64,000 nucleotides of DNA from Bordetella trematum (lineage in GTDB: Bacteria; Pseudomonadota; Gammaproteobacteria; Burkholderiales; Burkholderiaceae_B), in contig NZ_FKBR01000009.1 in NCBI RefSeq assembly GCF_900078335.1, forward strand, positions 173,162-237,161. The letters run 5' to 3'. Both the position numbers and the translations under genes were made by a program. How positions within the stretch are numbered: the first letter of the stretch is position 1; each line of letters begins with the position of its first letter. Positions 32,373 to 42,945 of this stretch are shown here, in pieces. The notes beneath the pieces were generated by a model that worked only from the letters and a program-made list of their open reading frames with translations, was not told where the DNA came from and searched no databases.

Positions 32373-32408
32373 AAGGCCGCTGCGGCTCCTGTCGCCAGCG
32401 GCCTTTTC
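32373..32408 (+). terminator. Terminator after purA
   Basis: Ten-bp stem AAGGCCGCTG / CAGCGGCCTT with a 13-base loop, followed by TTTTC. It lies 57 bases after the purA stop and just 31 bases before the next gene. Confidence 0.78.
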
Positions 32409-32435
32409 GTATTTTCCAGCAGGAGTTGAGCGCCT

Positions 32436-32987
32436 ATGAGCTCGCCGAATAATAACGACAGCCATGTTTGGGTCACTTGGGATGACTATCACCGGCTGAT
32501 CGAAAAACTGTCGCTGCAGGTTTACCAATCGGGTTGGCAGTTTGACCAGATCCTGTGTCTGGCGCGTGGTGGCGTCCGCGTCGGGGATGTGATGTCCCGT
32601 ATTTACGATGTGCCGCTGGGGATTCTGGCCACCAGCAGCTATCGCGAAGCTGCCGGCACCAAGCAGGGTGAACTCGATATCGCTCAGTTCATCACGATCA
32701 CGCGGGGCAGCCTGGCTGGCCGGGTGTTGCTTGTGGACGACATGGTCGATACGGGGCTGACCTTCAGCAAGGTGTTCAATCACCTGCAGCAGCAGTTTCC
32801 TGCCATCACCGAATTGCGTACCGCAGTGCTGTGGTGGAAGGGCCATTCGCAGGTCACTCCCGATTACTACGTCGACAAACTGCCGACGAATCCATGGATT
32901 CACCAGCCTTTCGAAGATTACGACAGCCTGCGTCCGCACCAGCTGGAAGCCTGGATCCGTAAAGGGTCGAGCAGCGAGGGTCGTTGA
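32436..32987 (+). CDS. Purine-type phosphoribosyltransferase
   Basis: 183 residues. Type I phosphoribosyltransferase fold with the PRPP-binding loop VLLVDDMVDTGLTF and an N-terminal segment LCLARGGVRVGDVMSR. It resembles bacterial hypoxanthine/xanthine-guanine salvage enzymes and lies after purA, which supports a purine role. Substrate cannot be fixed from sequence. The AGGAG at 32421 supports the start. Confidence 0.82.
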   Translation: MSSPNNNDSHVWVTWDDYHRLIEKLSLQVYQSGWQFDQILCLARGGVRVGDVMSRIYDVPLGILATSSYREAAGTKQGELDIAQFITITRGSLAGRVLLVDDMVDTGLTFSKVFNHLQQQFPAITELRTAVLWWKGHSQVTPDYYVDKLPTNPWIHQPFEDYDSLRPHQLEAWIRKGSSSEGR

Positions 32988-33316
32988 TGGCTGAGGCCGG
33001 GCTCTGGTCAAGAGACCCGGTCTCATGCTAGAATCAATGTTTATCGCTAAACCGAACCTGGTTCTGGTTCCCTGCGTGCCGGATGTTTCGCCTATACTTT
33101 GGCGCGATTATGCGGCTTCTGATTGGGTGGCAACGCCAGGGGAAACCGCCAGAAAGTGCCAGGGGCTGCCCCGGTGCCATCCGGTGGAGTGGCCCGGCTT
33201 GCCGTTGCCGTTTTCGAGCCTTGCGCCGTTTTATGCGGCCCGTGCGCGAAAGGCGGGTGGAAAGCGGGTGTTGCCAGGTTTGTTGATCAATCGCCGTTAC
33301 CCAAGACACTGAATTT
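32988..33316 (+). other. rpsU promoter and long leader
   Basis: No gene supported; a 95-codon open frame starting at 33025 has no ribosome site and begins inside the promoter. It holds an extended -10 promoter near 33029 and a second possible -10 (TATACT, 33093-33098). The rpsU leader would be about 275 or 210 bases. Confidence 0.5.
33005..33034 (+). promoter_or_regulatory. rpsU-dnaG-rpoD operon promoter
   Basis: TGGTCA at 33005-33010, an 18-base spacer and an extended -10 ATGCTAGAAT ending at 33034. The -10 block is identical over ten bases to that of rpsP. The -35 is weak, so recognition probably depends on the TG. Confidence 0.55.
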
Positions 33317-33529
33317 ATGCCTATCGTTCGACTGAAGGAAAACGAACCGTTTGAAGCCGCCCTGCGCCGCTTCAAGCGTACGATCGAAAAAACCGGTCTG
33401 CTCACCGAGCTGCGTTCGCGCGAGTTCTACGAGAAGCCGACGGCCGAGCGCAAGCGCAAGCATGCCGCCGCCGTGAAGCGTCACTACAAGCGCATCCGTA
33501 GCCAGCAACTGCCCCCGCGCATGTATTGA
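33317..33529 (+). CDS. rpsU: 30S ribosomal protein S21
   Basis: 70 residues, full length ([20 protein letters not shown] at the start and [12 protein letters not shown] at the end). S21 acts in translation initiation. It heads the macromolecular synthesis operon with dnaG and rpoD. No strong Shine-Dalgarno sequence precedes its ATG. Confidence 0.98.
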   Translation: MPIVRLKENEPFEAALRRFKRTIEKTGLLTELRSREFYEKPTAERKRKHAAAVKRHYKRIRSQQLPPRMY

Positions 33530-33531
33530 TC

Positions 33532-33560
33532 TGATTCCCGAATCTATTGATTCCCGAATC
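33532..33560 (+). repeat. 13-bp tandem direct repeat at the dnaG start
   Basis: TGATTCCCGAATC occurs at 33532-33544 and again at 33548-33560, separated by TAT. The second copy contains the first codons of dnaG, and its TTG start is the base before it. The two copies are in different reading frames. Confidence 0.85.
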
Positions 33561-35607
33561 ATTCATACAAGATCTGCTCGCCCGGGTTGATGTCGTAGAC
33601 ATCGTCGGGCGTTACGTGCAGTTGCGAAAGGGTGGGGCCAACTTGCTTGGCCTTTGCCCTTTTCACAACGAAAAAAGTCCCTCGTTCACTGTCAGCCCCA
33701 CCAAACAGTTCTATCACTGTTTTGGTTGCGGAGCCCATGGCAGCGCCATCACCTTCTTGATGGAGCATACGGGGGCGAGCTTTCCCGAAGCAGTACGCAC
33801 GCTCGCCGCCTCGGCGGGCATGACCGTACCCGAAGAGCCGCGCAGCCCGCGTTTGCAGGCCGAGGCCGCCCGCCGCAAGGCTGAGGTGTCGCGCCATACT
33901 CAGGCCCTGGATGCCGCCCAGGCGCATTATCTGCGGCTGTTGCGCAGTTCGGCGGACGCGATCGCCTATCTCAAGCAGCGCGGCCTGACCGGCCAGATTG
34001 CCAAGGAATATGGTCTTGGCTGGTCCGGCACGGATCGGCACGGCCTGTCCAAAGTCTTTGACAATTACGAGGATCCGACCCTGGTCGAAGCCGGGTTGGT
34101 GGTCGAGTCTGAAGATGGCAGGCGCTATGACAGGTTCCGAGAGCGTGTCATGTTCCCCATTCGCAACGGGCGTGGCAGCCTGATTGGTTTTGGCGGGCGC
34201 ATTATCGGCAAGGGCGAACCGAAATACCTCAACTCCCCGGAAACGCCGCTCTTCAACAAGGGGCAGGAGTTGTATGGCCTCTGGGAGGCGCGCCTGCCCA
34301 TCCGCCAGGAAGGCCAGGTCATCGTGGTCGAAGGCTATATGGATGTGGTGGGCCTGGCGCAGCTTGGTATCGGCAATGCCGTGGCCACGCTGGGCACGGC
34401 CACGACGCCCGAGCACGTCAAGAAGTTGCTGCGCGCCAGTGATCGGGTGATTTTCAGCTTCGATGGCGACGGCGCGGGCCGCCGTGCGGCCTGGCGTGCA
34501 TTGCAGGCTTGTCTGCCCGTGCTGCGTGATGACATCACGATCCGCTTTCTGTTTCTGCCTTCCGAGCATGACCCGGACTCTTATGTCCGCGAGTTCGGCG
34601 CCGAGGCCTTTCGCGAGCAGCTGGGTCAGGCCAGCGCCTTGTCACGTTTCCTGCTCGATGAGCTGGCGTCGCGCCACAATCTGGAAGAAGCCGAGGGCCG
34701 TGCAAGCTGCCTGCATGAGGCCAAACCATTGTTGGCGGGCATCCCCGAGTGTGGCCTGAAGACCCAGATCGAGCGCGAAATGGCGCGCCTGATCCAGTTG
34801 ACGCCCGAAGAGCTGGCCCAGTCGTTGGCGCAGCATGCGGCCCAGCAGCAGGCTCAGGCGGCGGCGCGTCAGGCGGCCGTGTCCCAGGGGGCGGCTTCGC
34901 CAGCGGCGCCGGCGCCCGGGGCCGGGCAGGAAGGGCCCGTGGATGCAGGGGCGCCGGATTGGGCTTATGAGTCTTTTTCTGATCACGAGCCGGATATCTA
35001 CTCGGTTGGTGCGGTGCCGGCCGGTGAGGACGGCGGCTGGCAGGCTGGCGCGGCGGGCGGGCGGACGTCGCGCGGCGATGGCTGGAAAGGCAAGAGCGAT
35101 TGGAAGGGCAAGGGCAAGGGCGATTGGAAGGGTAAGGGGCGGGGGCGAGGCAACGATGTCGGGGGCTACGAAGGCCGCCGTGTGATGCCTTCTTTGGCCC
35201 GCCGTCTGCTGTGCCTGTTGCTGGCCCACCCGGAGCTGGTCGACACCATGGGCGACCAGCAGCTTGAAGTTATCGATCATGGCCCCAATCTAGGATTGGT
35301 ACGGGACCTGATCGTGCTGGCGCAGGCCAGTGGCGCCCGTCATGTCGGCGCCCTGATGGAGGCTGCGGACCCGGATTCGGATCTGTATGTGGTGCTCAAG
35401 GGCTTGCGCGCGGATATGATGGCCCAGGAGGACCTGCCCGAGCCGCAAACCGAATGGGATGATGCCTTGCGCCGCATCGAGATCGATGGCCTGAGGGCAG
35501 ACATGGGGCGTCTTGCGGAAGGGGGGCTGGCCACGGAAGAGGCCCGTAAGCGTTATGCCGAACTTCGACAGCGCCTGCTTGTCTTAACCAGCAGTGGATT
35601 GCGCTGA
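33547..35607 (+). CDS. dnaG: DNA primase DnaG
   Basis: 686 residues with a TTG start (M-IPESFIQDLLARVDVVDIVGRY). It makes RNA primers at the replication fork. The N-terminal CHC2 zinc finger is CPFHNEKSP...FYHCFGCG (residues ~36-64); the TOPRIM core has VVEGYMDVVGLAQLG and FDGDGAGRRAAW. Residues ~430-545 form a long low-complexity linker with Ala/Gln-rich and then WKGKG-rich repeats, before the C-terminal DnaB-binding helices. It is longer than E. coli DnaG (581) mainly because of this linker. There is no clear ribosome site, so translation may be coupled to rpsU, 17 bases upstream. Confidence 0.96.
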   Translation: MIPESFIQDLLARVDVVDIVGRYVQLRKGGANLLGLCPFHNEKSPSFTVSPTKQFYHCFGCGAHGSAITFLMEHTGASFPEAVRTLAASAGMTVPEEPRSPRLQAEAARRKAEVSRHTQALDAAQAHYLRLLRSSADAIAYLKQRGLTGQIAKEYGLGWSGTDRHGLSKVFDNYEDPTLVEAGLVVESEDGRRYDRFRERVMFPIRNGRGSLIGFGGRIIGKGEPKYLNSPETPLFNKGQELYGLWEARLPIRQEGQVIVVEGYMDVVGLAQLGIGNAVATLGTATTPEHVKKLLRASDRVIFSFDGDGAGRRAAWRALQACLPVLRDDITIRFLFLPSEHDPDSYVREFGAEAFREQLGQASALSRFLLDELASRHNLEEAEGRASCLHEAKPLLAGIPECGLKTQIEREMARLIQLTPEELAQSLAQHAAQQQAQAAARQAAVSQGAASPAAPAPGAGQEGPVDAGAPDWAYESFSDHEPDIYSVGAVPAGEDGGWQAGAAGGRTSRGDGWKGKSDWKGKGKGDWKGKGRGRGNDVGGYEGRRVMPSLARRLLCLLLAHPELVDTMGDQQLEVIDHGPNLGLVRDLIVLAQASGARHVGALMEAADPDSDLYVVLKGLRADMMAQEDLPEPQTEWDDALRRIEIDGLRADMGRLAEGGLATEEARKRYAELRQRLLVLTSSGLR

Positions 35608-36273
35608 GATATACGGTACACTTTAGGGTTTTCTTTGACGATGCCCCAAAAGCCTTTGACACGCACCCGGGATATAACCGGAAAGTGGCGTGATCGAGGG
35701 TTTCATCCGTCATGGAAAGAGAACGAATGCATCGGGCTGGCCATCGGGTTGATGGCGCAGCCGGGAACAGGTTTAGCGGCTTGGCGCGCCTTCGGGCTTG
35801 TGCTGGGCCGGGGCGCAACGACGGCATGCCTGCCCTCGTACATGCGGCTTCGCCACGGCGAAGCGCTGATCGGGTCAGGCCCGGATCGGCAGGCATCCTT
35901 TGCGCCCTGAAGTAGGCAGTATCGATAGTGAGAAGGTGGGTCGTGCAGTTCGCGGCTACCCGGTGGGCGATACCGAAGTTGGATGTTGAGTCCGTATGGC
36001 AAGCGAGGAGGGCAGAGGCCCCCGCTTAGCCCCGCCTGTTGCAGGCAACGACAGCATCCCCGGTCATCAGCCGTCGGTGGCAGCGAATGAATCGCGATCC
36101 AGGCAGGCTTCCGGGTCCCAGGACCAGACGGAGCCAGCCTGGGGCAGATGCCTGTCCTGCGGCCAACGCGGGCGCGCGCATTCCGCCGATCCATCCGTTT
36201 TACCCGCAGTCCGGCCCGTGCCGGCTGACGGTGCAACCAACCCCGACGGGTTGCGACGACCACGGAAGCGACT
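35608..36273 (+). other. Long dnaG-rpoD spacer (rpoD leader)
   Basis: 666 bases with no convincing gene. A 93-codon open frame beginning at 35996 ends in ATGA overlap with the rpoD ATG, and a 91-codon frame starts at 35635; both lack family features. A weak internal promoter may be at 35900-35929 (TTGCGC, 18 bases, GATAGT). Such operons often carry internal, sometimes heat-inducible, rpoD promoters here. Confidence 0.45.
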
Positions 36274-38538
<2,265 letters not shown>

Positions 38539-38546
38539 GTTAACGG

Positions 38547-38624
<78 letters not shown>

Positions 38625-38632
38625 ATAAAGTC

Positions 38633-38670
38633 AAAGGGTTGCGTGTGATCACGCAACCCTTTTTCTTTTT
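38633..38670 (+). terminator. Terminator after rpoD and tRNA
   Basis: Thirteen-bp perfect stem AAAGGGTTGCGTG / CACGCAACCCTTT around TGAT, then a T-rich tail. It ends the macromolecular synthesis operon and tRNA transcript. Confidence 0.92.
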
Positions 38671-38784
38671 CCGGGTCGAGTCGCTGCGGGTCGTGCCGCG
38701 AAGGTACAGGCAGTAACTGCCGCTATGGCCTTGTTGCAGCGAAGGGCAATACACTGCGCGCATCTCCTGCTTCGAGTCTTTCAA

Positions 38785-38937
38785 ATGAAGATTTTCTATG
38801 CCCTGGCCATGGTGGCGGCCTTGTTGGCTGGCTGTGCGGTCTATACGCCGGACGGCGCTGTGATCATCGATCCGCACGGTGGCGGCGGAGGCGGTGGATT
38901 CTGTCCGCCGGGGCAGGCCAAAAAAGGCAACTGCTGA
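38785..38937 (+). CDS. Small Gly-rich lipoprotein
   Basis: 50 residues. Signal peptide with lipobox LLAGC, then a mature chain of about 34 residues containing VYTPDGAVIIDP, a run of eight Gly broken by His, and FCPPGQAKKGNC. The ATG at MKIFYALAMV was preferred to an upstream frame since it places the signal peptide first. Function unknown; small lipoproteins of this type are seen in Bordetella-like genomes. Two Cys in the tail could form a disulfide. Confidence 0.7.
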   Translation: MKIFYALAMVAALLAGCAVYTPDGAVIIDPHGGGGGGGFCPPGQAKKGNC

Positions 38938-39082
38938 TTGCGCTGGGAGAAGCATCCTGCTTCGGGGGCATCCCCATGGCTTGGCGCCCGGCCACGAGTG
39001 GGAGGGCGAAGCCAGTCAGTCGCGCGCTTGGATGGCGCCGCAGGCGCAGCAGTCTGCGCCTGCGTGGCCGGGGCCGCTCGGA

Positions 39083-39634
39083 TCAGACAGTGGCCGGCCC
39101 GACACGGCGTGTGCTGCGGCGCGGATAGCGCCCTGCCCGGGCGTGAGGGGTGTCCTGGGTGTTGTCCTGGCCGAAGGCTGCACGATGGGCCAATTGTTCT
39201 ATGACGCCGGGTAACTTGCCGCGGGCCAGCACGGATGCGCCGGCCTGGCGCAGCCAGGCCATCCCATATGCCCCATCTTGGGGCGGTGTGAGGCGATCGC
39301 CGCTCTGTTTTGCCGGTGGGCGGCAATGCTGCTCGATCATGGCGGGCAAGCCATAACCTTGGCCTTGCGTGAGGATCGCCGGATCCGCGGGGATCGCAGG
39401 AGATTCGAAAACGTCCACGGCGAGGGTCACAAGGCCCGGGCTTTCGAGACGATGGGCATAGATGCTGGCGAGGTAACCGAGCGCCAATTGCTCGCAGCTC
39501 GGGAGCGCCAGAGGGTGGTTGCCGCGCAAGATCGGGTCGGCTGAGTCAGTCAGGATCAGGAAGGCGTCGGCGTGAGCCGGGCAGGCAGCAGACAGGGCGA
39601 GGAAGCCAAGCGCGATGGCGTTGCGAGTAAACAC
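39083..39634 (-). CDS. Secreted hypothetical protein
   Basis: 183 residues. GTG start placed by a good ribosome site (AGGAGA, 6 bases upstream); it yields a signal peptide FTRNAIALGFLALSAACPAHA with cleavage after AHA. The mature part has two Cys (SCEQLALGY and EQHCRPP), which may form a disulfide, and a basic C-terminal tail. I recognise no family. An open extension upstream to 39778 is not supported by a ribosome site. Confidence 0.6.
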   Translation of the reverse strand: MFTRNAIALGFLALSAACPAHADAFLILTDSADPILRGNHPLALPSCEQLALGYLASIYAHRLESPGLVTLAVDVFESPAIPADPAILTQGQGYGLPAMIEQHCRPPAKQSGDRLTPPQDGAYGMAWLRQAGASVLARGKLPGVIEQLAHRAAFGQDNTQDTPHARAGRYPRRSTRRVGPATV

Positions 39635-39795
39635 GGTGTTCTCCTGGCAGGGGCAGCGCTGGGAAGCGCAGTGTTTACTCAAGCAATTCCTGTGCCAGCA
39701 AGGGGGGCTGTGGTTTGGCGTTCTCGCGGGCTGACGCAAGAAGACGTGGCGGCGAAGTGCGGCGGCGCGCATCGCCATCTGGCCGATGAGGCGGA

Positions 39796-40239
39796 TCAGC
39801 GGATCTTCTGGCGGCCCAGTAGCGCGAGCAGCAGCCTGCGGCCCAGCGCGAGAAGTGGATACAGCCGCTGGGCGACGGCGGGGCGTCCCAGCCAGCTCAG
39901 GAGGGCCCCGGTAAAGCCTGGGCGTTGGTGGTTCAGCTGGTTGATGGCGGCGAAGGCTTGCGCCCCGCTCAGCCGCAAGGCGCCCAATTGCAGCACCATG
40001 CTGTCGTTGATTTCAATTCCCTCGGCTCGCAAGGCGGCGACCTGCTCAGGCGCTTGGCGAGCATCGATGATCATCAGTTCTGGCCGGATCCGGCGCAGCG
40101 CGCTCCAGGCGATGTAGCGGGTGCAGATCGGGCATTCTCCGTCATACAGCAGGTAACTCTGCGGCACGCACGAGGCAGCGTCGCTCGTTTTGGAGGGACC
40201 AGGTGGCGAGGCATCAGGGGTGAGGCTGTGGCGGGGCAT
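39796..40239 (-). CDS. DCC-family thiol-disulfide oxidoreductase-like protein (DUF393)
   Basis: 147 residues. The DUF393 signature is LLYDGECPICTRYI, with the DxxCPxC motif near residue 33, followed by LMIIDARQAPEQVAALRAEGI and MVLQLGALRLSGAQAF. Members are predicted thiol-disulfide oxidoreductases but their role is not established. The first ~25 residues are poorly conserved in type, so the start is uncertain. Confidence 0.82.
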   Translation of the reverse strand: MPRHSLTPDASPPGPSKTSDAASCVPQSYLLYDGECPICTRYIAWSALRRIRPELMIIDARQAPEQVAALRAEGIEINDSMVLQLGALRLSGAQAFAAINQLNHQRPGFTGALLSWLGRPAVAQRLYPLLALGRRLLLALLGRQKIR

Positions 40240-40326
40240 GGCTATGGGTCAGGACAGGCGCCAAGCGGCTGTCGGCATTCTGCCGTCCTGCATGCGGGTC
40301 GGCGCAGGGCGTCCCGAAAAACGGGC

Positions 40327-40578
40327 TCAGTGCAGAGGTTCGGCCGGTTTGTCGTCGATCCAGCGCAGCGAGTTCTGCAACTGCATCGCGAGGCTTCTGG
40401 CCTGTTCGTGGGTGAGCATGAATGATTGCGCGCCGGGTGTCGGGTGGGCGGTATCTGAGGGCGTGTCGCTGCGAGGAGCTGGCTGGATGCGCAGGATCAC
40501 CACTTCGCTGGGACCGACGAGCGCTCCTACCTGGATGTTCGCGACGTTCTGAGGCGGCTTGCCCTTGGGGGATGTCAT
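40327..40578 (-). CDS. Small conserved hypothetical protein
   Basis: 83 residues from MTSPKGKPPQNVANIQVGAL. It contains SEVVILRIQPAP and a C-terminal helix FMLTHEQARSLAMQLQNSLRWIDD. The tail pattern recalls BssS-like and phage-borne small regulators (a T/E-Q-A-x-x-L helix), but similarity is too weak to assign. It follows another small gene on the same strand with a 97-base gap. Confidence 0.55.
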   Translation of the reverse strand: MTSPKGKPPQNVANIQVGALVGPSEVVILRIQPAPRSDTPSDTAHPTPGAQSFMLTHEQARSLAMQLQNSLRWIDDKPAEPLH

Positions 40579-40675
40579 GGTGTGGGCACCTTCGCGCCAG
40601 GTTGGTCTGCATGGGCCGGAAAACCGGCGTGGCGCTGGCCGCCACCGAAGACAGGCAGCGGCCAGGGGGGCTGGC

Positions 40676-40942
40676 TCAAAAGCGGGAGTCCGGGGTGAAG
40701 GGCGCTTCCTGGGCCGTGGCCGCCCGCAGGTCGGGGGGCTGGCCATTGAGATCGGCGACCTGGATCAGGGCCAGGCGGGTGGCTTCATCGATGGCGGTCT
40801 GCGCAGCCGGGTAGTGCTGTTGCACGTCGATGCGTCGTTCTTGCTGGGAGGGGTCGGGAGGCAGCAGAACATAGCTGATCTGCCAATGTCCGTCGCTACC
40901 GACGGGGCGTTCGATGCGGAAATCCCATTTTGCTTGACTCAT
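40676..40942 (-). CDS. Small hypothetical protein
   Basis: 88 residues with a strong ribosome site (AGGAGG, 6 bases upstream). A start like MSQAKWDFRIERPVGSDGHW followed by RIDVQQHYPAAQTAIDEATRLALIQVADLNGQPPDLRAA. No signal or membrane segment. Unknown function; it may be transcribed with the 83-residue gene downstream. Confidence 0.6.
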   Translation of the reverse strand: MSQAKWDFRIERPVGSDGHWQISYVLLPPDPSQQERRIDVQQHYPAAQTAIDEATRLALIQVADLNGQPPDLRAATAQEAPFTPDSRF

Positions 40943-41171
40943 AGTGCCTCCTGATCGATCTCGTCCATCTTAGACCCTAATCAAGGTTTTCGGCAGGTTG
41001 ATGGGCGCGGGATAGGTATCAGGCAAAATCAAGATGACATATTCAGCTACAATTTGCGACCATTATTTCCAATGAGTCATTCATGCAGTTTGTTGCGCCG
41101 AGAGGGGGTAGCCGATATCTCGCCAGGACTGAGTGTCAGCGGGCGGCCTTGATAGATGGGCGTGATCGCTG

Positions 41172-41861
41172 ATGCCGCAGCTACCCTGTGCGTCGCCGAT
41201 GGATCGGGCGATGCAGGTCGCCGCGCGTATCCAGTCCATTTTGTCGGTGCTCAAGCGTCGTGACGCGCACACAGCCGTGCATGCAGAGCGTACGGCACAT
41301 GTCGCCATGTTGCTGGGCCAGGTCGCCGGCCTGGAGCAGGATCAGCAGTATGTGCTGGCGACGGCTGCGTTATTGCACGATATTGGCAAATTGTCCGTCC
41401 CCATGCGGATCCTGGAGTTCCGCGGCCGTCTGGGGGGTGACGATTGGGTTCGCATGCAGGGGCATTCTGCTGTCGGGGCACGCATCGTACAGGAATTGCA
41501 TCTGCCGCTGGGCGACGAGGTGGCCCAGGCGGTGCGCCATCATCACGAAAGCGTGGACGGCAGCGGTTATCCGGATCGATTGAAAGGCGATGAGATCGCC
41601 TTGCCCGCCCGCATCATCAGCCTGGCCGACGCCTACGATGCGATTTCTTCGGCACGCTCCTATCACCGACAGCGCAGCCACGAAGAAACCATGGATATTC
41701 TGGGGGGGGAGGTCGGGCGCAAATGCGATGGCCCGCTGTTCGAGCTGTTCCGGTCTGAGGTGGCGCCCCGGTTGCTAGAACCCGGACGCGAGATCTGCGA
41801 TCCCACGCAAACGGCCCGGCAGGCGATTGAACGCTACTGCCGGGCCGCGATCACACACTGA
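41172..41861 (+). CDS. HD-GYP domain protein (putative cyclic-di-GMP phosphodiesterase)
   Basis: 229 residues. HD-GYP motifs in order: HTAVHAERTAHVAMLLG, the HD pair LLHDIGKLSVP near residue 71, HHHESVDGSGYPDRLKGDEI with the GYP triad, and IISLADAYDAISSARSYH. Members hydrolyse c-di-GMP to pGpG or GMP. No N-terminal receiver or sensor domain is present, so input may come from a partner. The first ATG is used; another at codon 10 is possible. Confidence 0.85.
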   Translation: MPQLPCASPMDRAMQVAARIQSILSVLKRRDAHTAVHAERTAHVAMLLGQVAGLEQDQQYVLATAALLHDIGKLSVPMRILEFRGRLGGDDWVRMQGHSAVGARIVQELHLPLGDEVAQAVRHHHESVDGSGYPDRLKGDEIALPARIISLADAYDAISSARSYHRQRSHEETMDILGGEVGRKCDGPLFELFRSEVAPRLLEPGREICDPTQTARQAIERYCRAAITH

Positions 41862-41911
41862 CTGCAAAGCTCGGGGGCCGCCACGTTGGGTGGGCGGCCC
41901 CATCTGCTGGT

Positions 41912-42823
41912 TTACTTGATGCCGATGAAGGGCAGGGCCGATCCGGGGACCTGGGTCTCCGGCAGTTTGCCGTCCCATTTTTCGACCGCATTCAGGTTGA
42001 CCAGATTGGTATTGGTGGCCAGCGCGCGAGCCTTGGCTTCGATGGCGGCTGCTTCGGCATCGCCGCGCAGTTTGATGCCGTCCGCTTCAGCCTTGAAGGC
42101 GGCAACACGGGCTTTGGCGGAAGCTTCGGCCTGTACCACCTGGATCTCGGCCTGGATTTCCGCCGTCTGCTTCTGTTGGCGCGTGGTTTCAATCTGGACC
42201 TGCGCCAGCATGCGTTTCTCGATGCTGTCCTCGTAGGCCTTGGAAAAACCGACTTCCTCGACCTGAACGCTCACCACGTTGATGGGCACTTCCTGCAAGG
42301 CGCTGCGCATGGCGGCGTTGGCGTCCATGCCCATTTTCTCGCGTTGCTGGATGGCGCTGGCGGCGGTGTATTTGCCGAAGACGTTCTTGATGACGTCATA
42401 GGTACGGCGTTCGATCACGCGTTGCTCGACGTTGGCCAGGGTTTGATACTCCGAGTAAAGCTCGGCGATCTTCTCCGGCGGCACCTGGTAGGTAATCGAT
42501 ACGCGCAGGCTCGCGGGCTGCTGGTCGTAGCTGTAGGCTTCCAGTGGCGCCGAACCGCGGCCGCCGAAGCTGATGGTGTGATCACGCACCGAAATCATGT
42601 GCACGGTGTCGATGATGGGCAGTTTGAATCCGAGGCCAGGATCGGCGACGCTGACGATCTTGCCATTGCGCAGCACGACGCCGCGCTCACCCTGGTCCAC
42701 CTGAAACCACGAGCCGAATACAAGCATCAGGATCAAGGCAAATGCCACGAGTCCCAATATCCCCCATTTGGCCGCACCGCGAGCCTGGGTGGCGACGGTC
42801 TGGAGTTGTTCTTTGGTTGCCAT
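41912..42823 (-). CDS. SPFH/prohibitin-family membrane protein
   Basis: 303 residues. N-terminal cytoplasmic stretch, one transmembrane helix (GILGLVAFALILMLVFGSWF, ~residues 21-40), then an SPFH domain (QVDQGERGVVLRNGKIVSVADPGLG) and a long Ala/Glu-rich coiled coil (QAEASAKARVAAFKAEADGI) in the periplasm or cytoplasm depending on orientation. Prohibitin-like proteins form rings that scaffold membrane proteases. It is transcribed with a 33-residue membrane protein 20 bases upstream and is distinct from HflK and HflC in this window. Confidence 0.85.
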   Translation of the reverse strand: MATKEQLQTVATQARGAAKWGILGLVAFALILMLVFGSWFQVDQGERGVVLRNGKIVSVADPGLGFKLPIIDTVHMISVRDHTISFGGRGSAPLEAYSYDQQPASLRVSITYQVPPEKIAELYSEYQTLANVEQRVIERRTYDVIKNVFGKYTAASAIQQREKMGMDANAAMRSALQEVPINVVSVQVEEVGFSKAYEDSIEKRMLAQVQIETTRQQKQTAEIQAEIQVVQAEASAKARVAAFKAEADGIKLRGDAEAAAIEAKARALATNTNLVNLNAVEKWDGKLPETQVPGSALPFIGIK

Positions 42824-42843
42824 TCTGCTGGTTCTCCTACTGA

Positions 42844-42945
42844 TCAGAATCGATTGCGGTTGCGCTCGCCGACATAGGCCTTGATGCCCTTCACCAGGAA
42901 AAAGGCGACAACTGCCGCTCCGATCAGTATCAGTGCGATACGCAT
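42844..42945 (-). CDS. 33-residue single-pass membrane protein
   Basis: MRIALILIGAAVVAFFLVKG followed by IKAYVGERNRNRF. A hydrophobic helix of about 17 residues, then a basic tail, so the C-terminus should be cytoplasmic. A good ribosome site (GAGAGGG) lies 6 bases before the ATG. It precedes the SPFH gene by 20 bases on the same strand, so the two are likely one operon. No match to a named small protein can be claimed. Confidence 0.6.
   Translation of the reverse strand: MRIALILIGAAVVAFFLVKGIKAYVGERNRNRF

Noticed and set aside
33025..33312. 95-codon frame upstream of rpsU
   Set aside because: Begins inside the promoter, has no ribosome site and no family features.
35656..35672. TTGACA near TATAAC as a promoter in the dnaG-rpoD gap
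   Set aside because: Spacing is only 11 bases, too short for sigma-70.
35635..35910. 91-codon frame in the dnaG-rpoD gap
   Set aside because: No ribosome site or conserved motif; composition looks like random GC-rich sequence.
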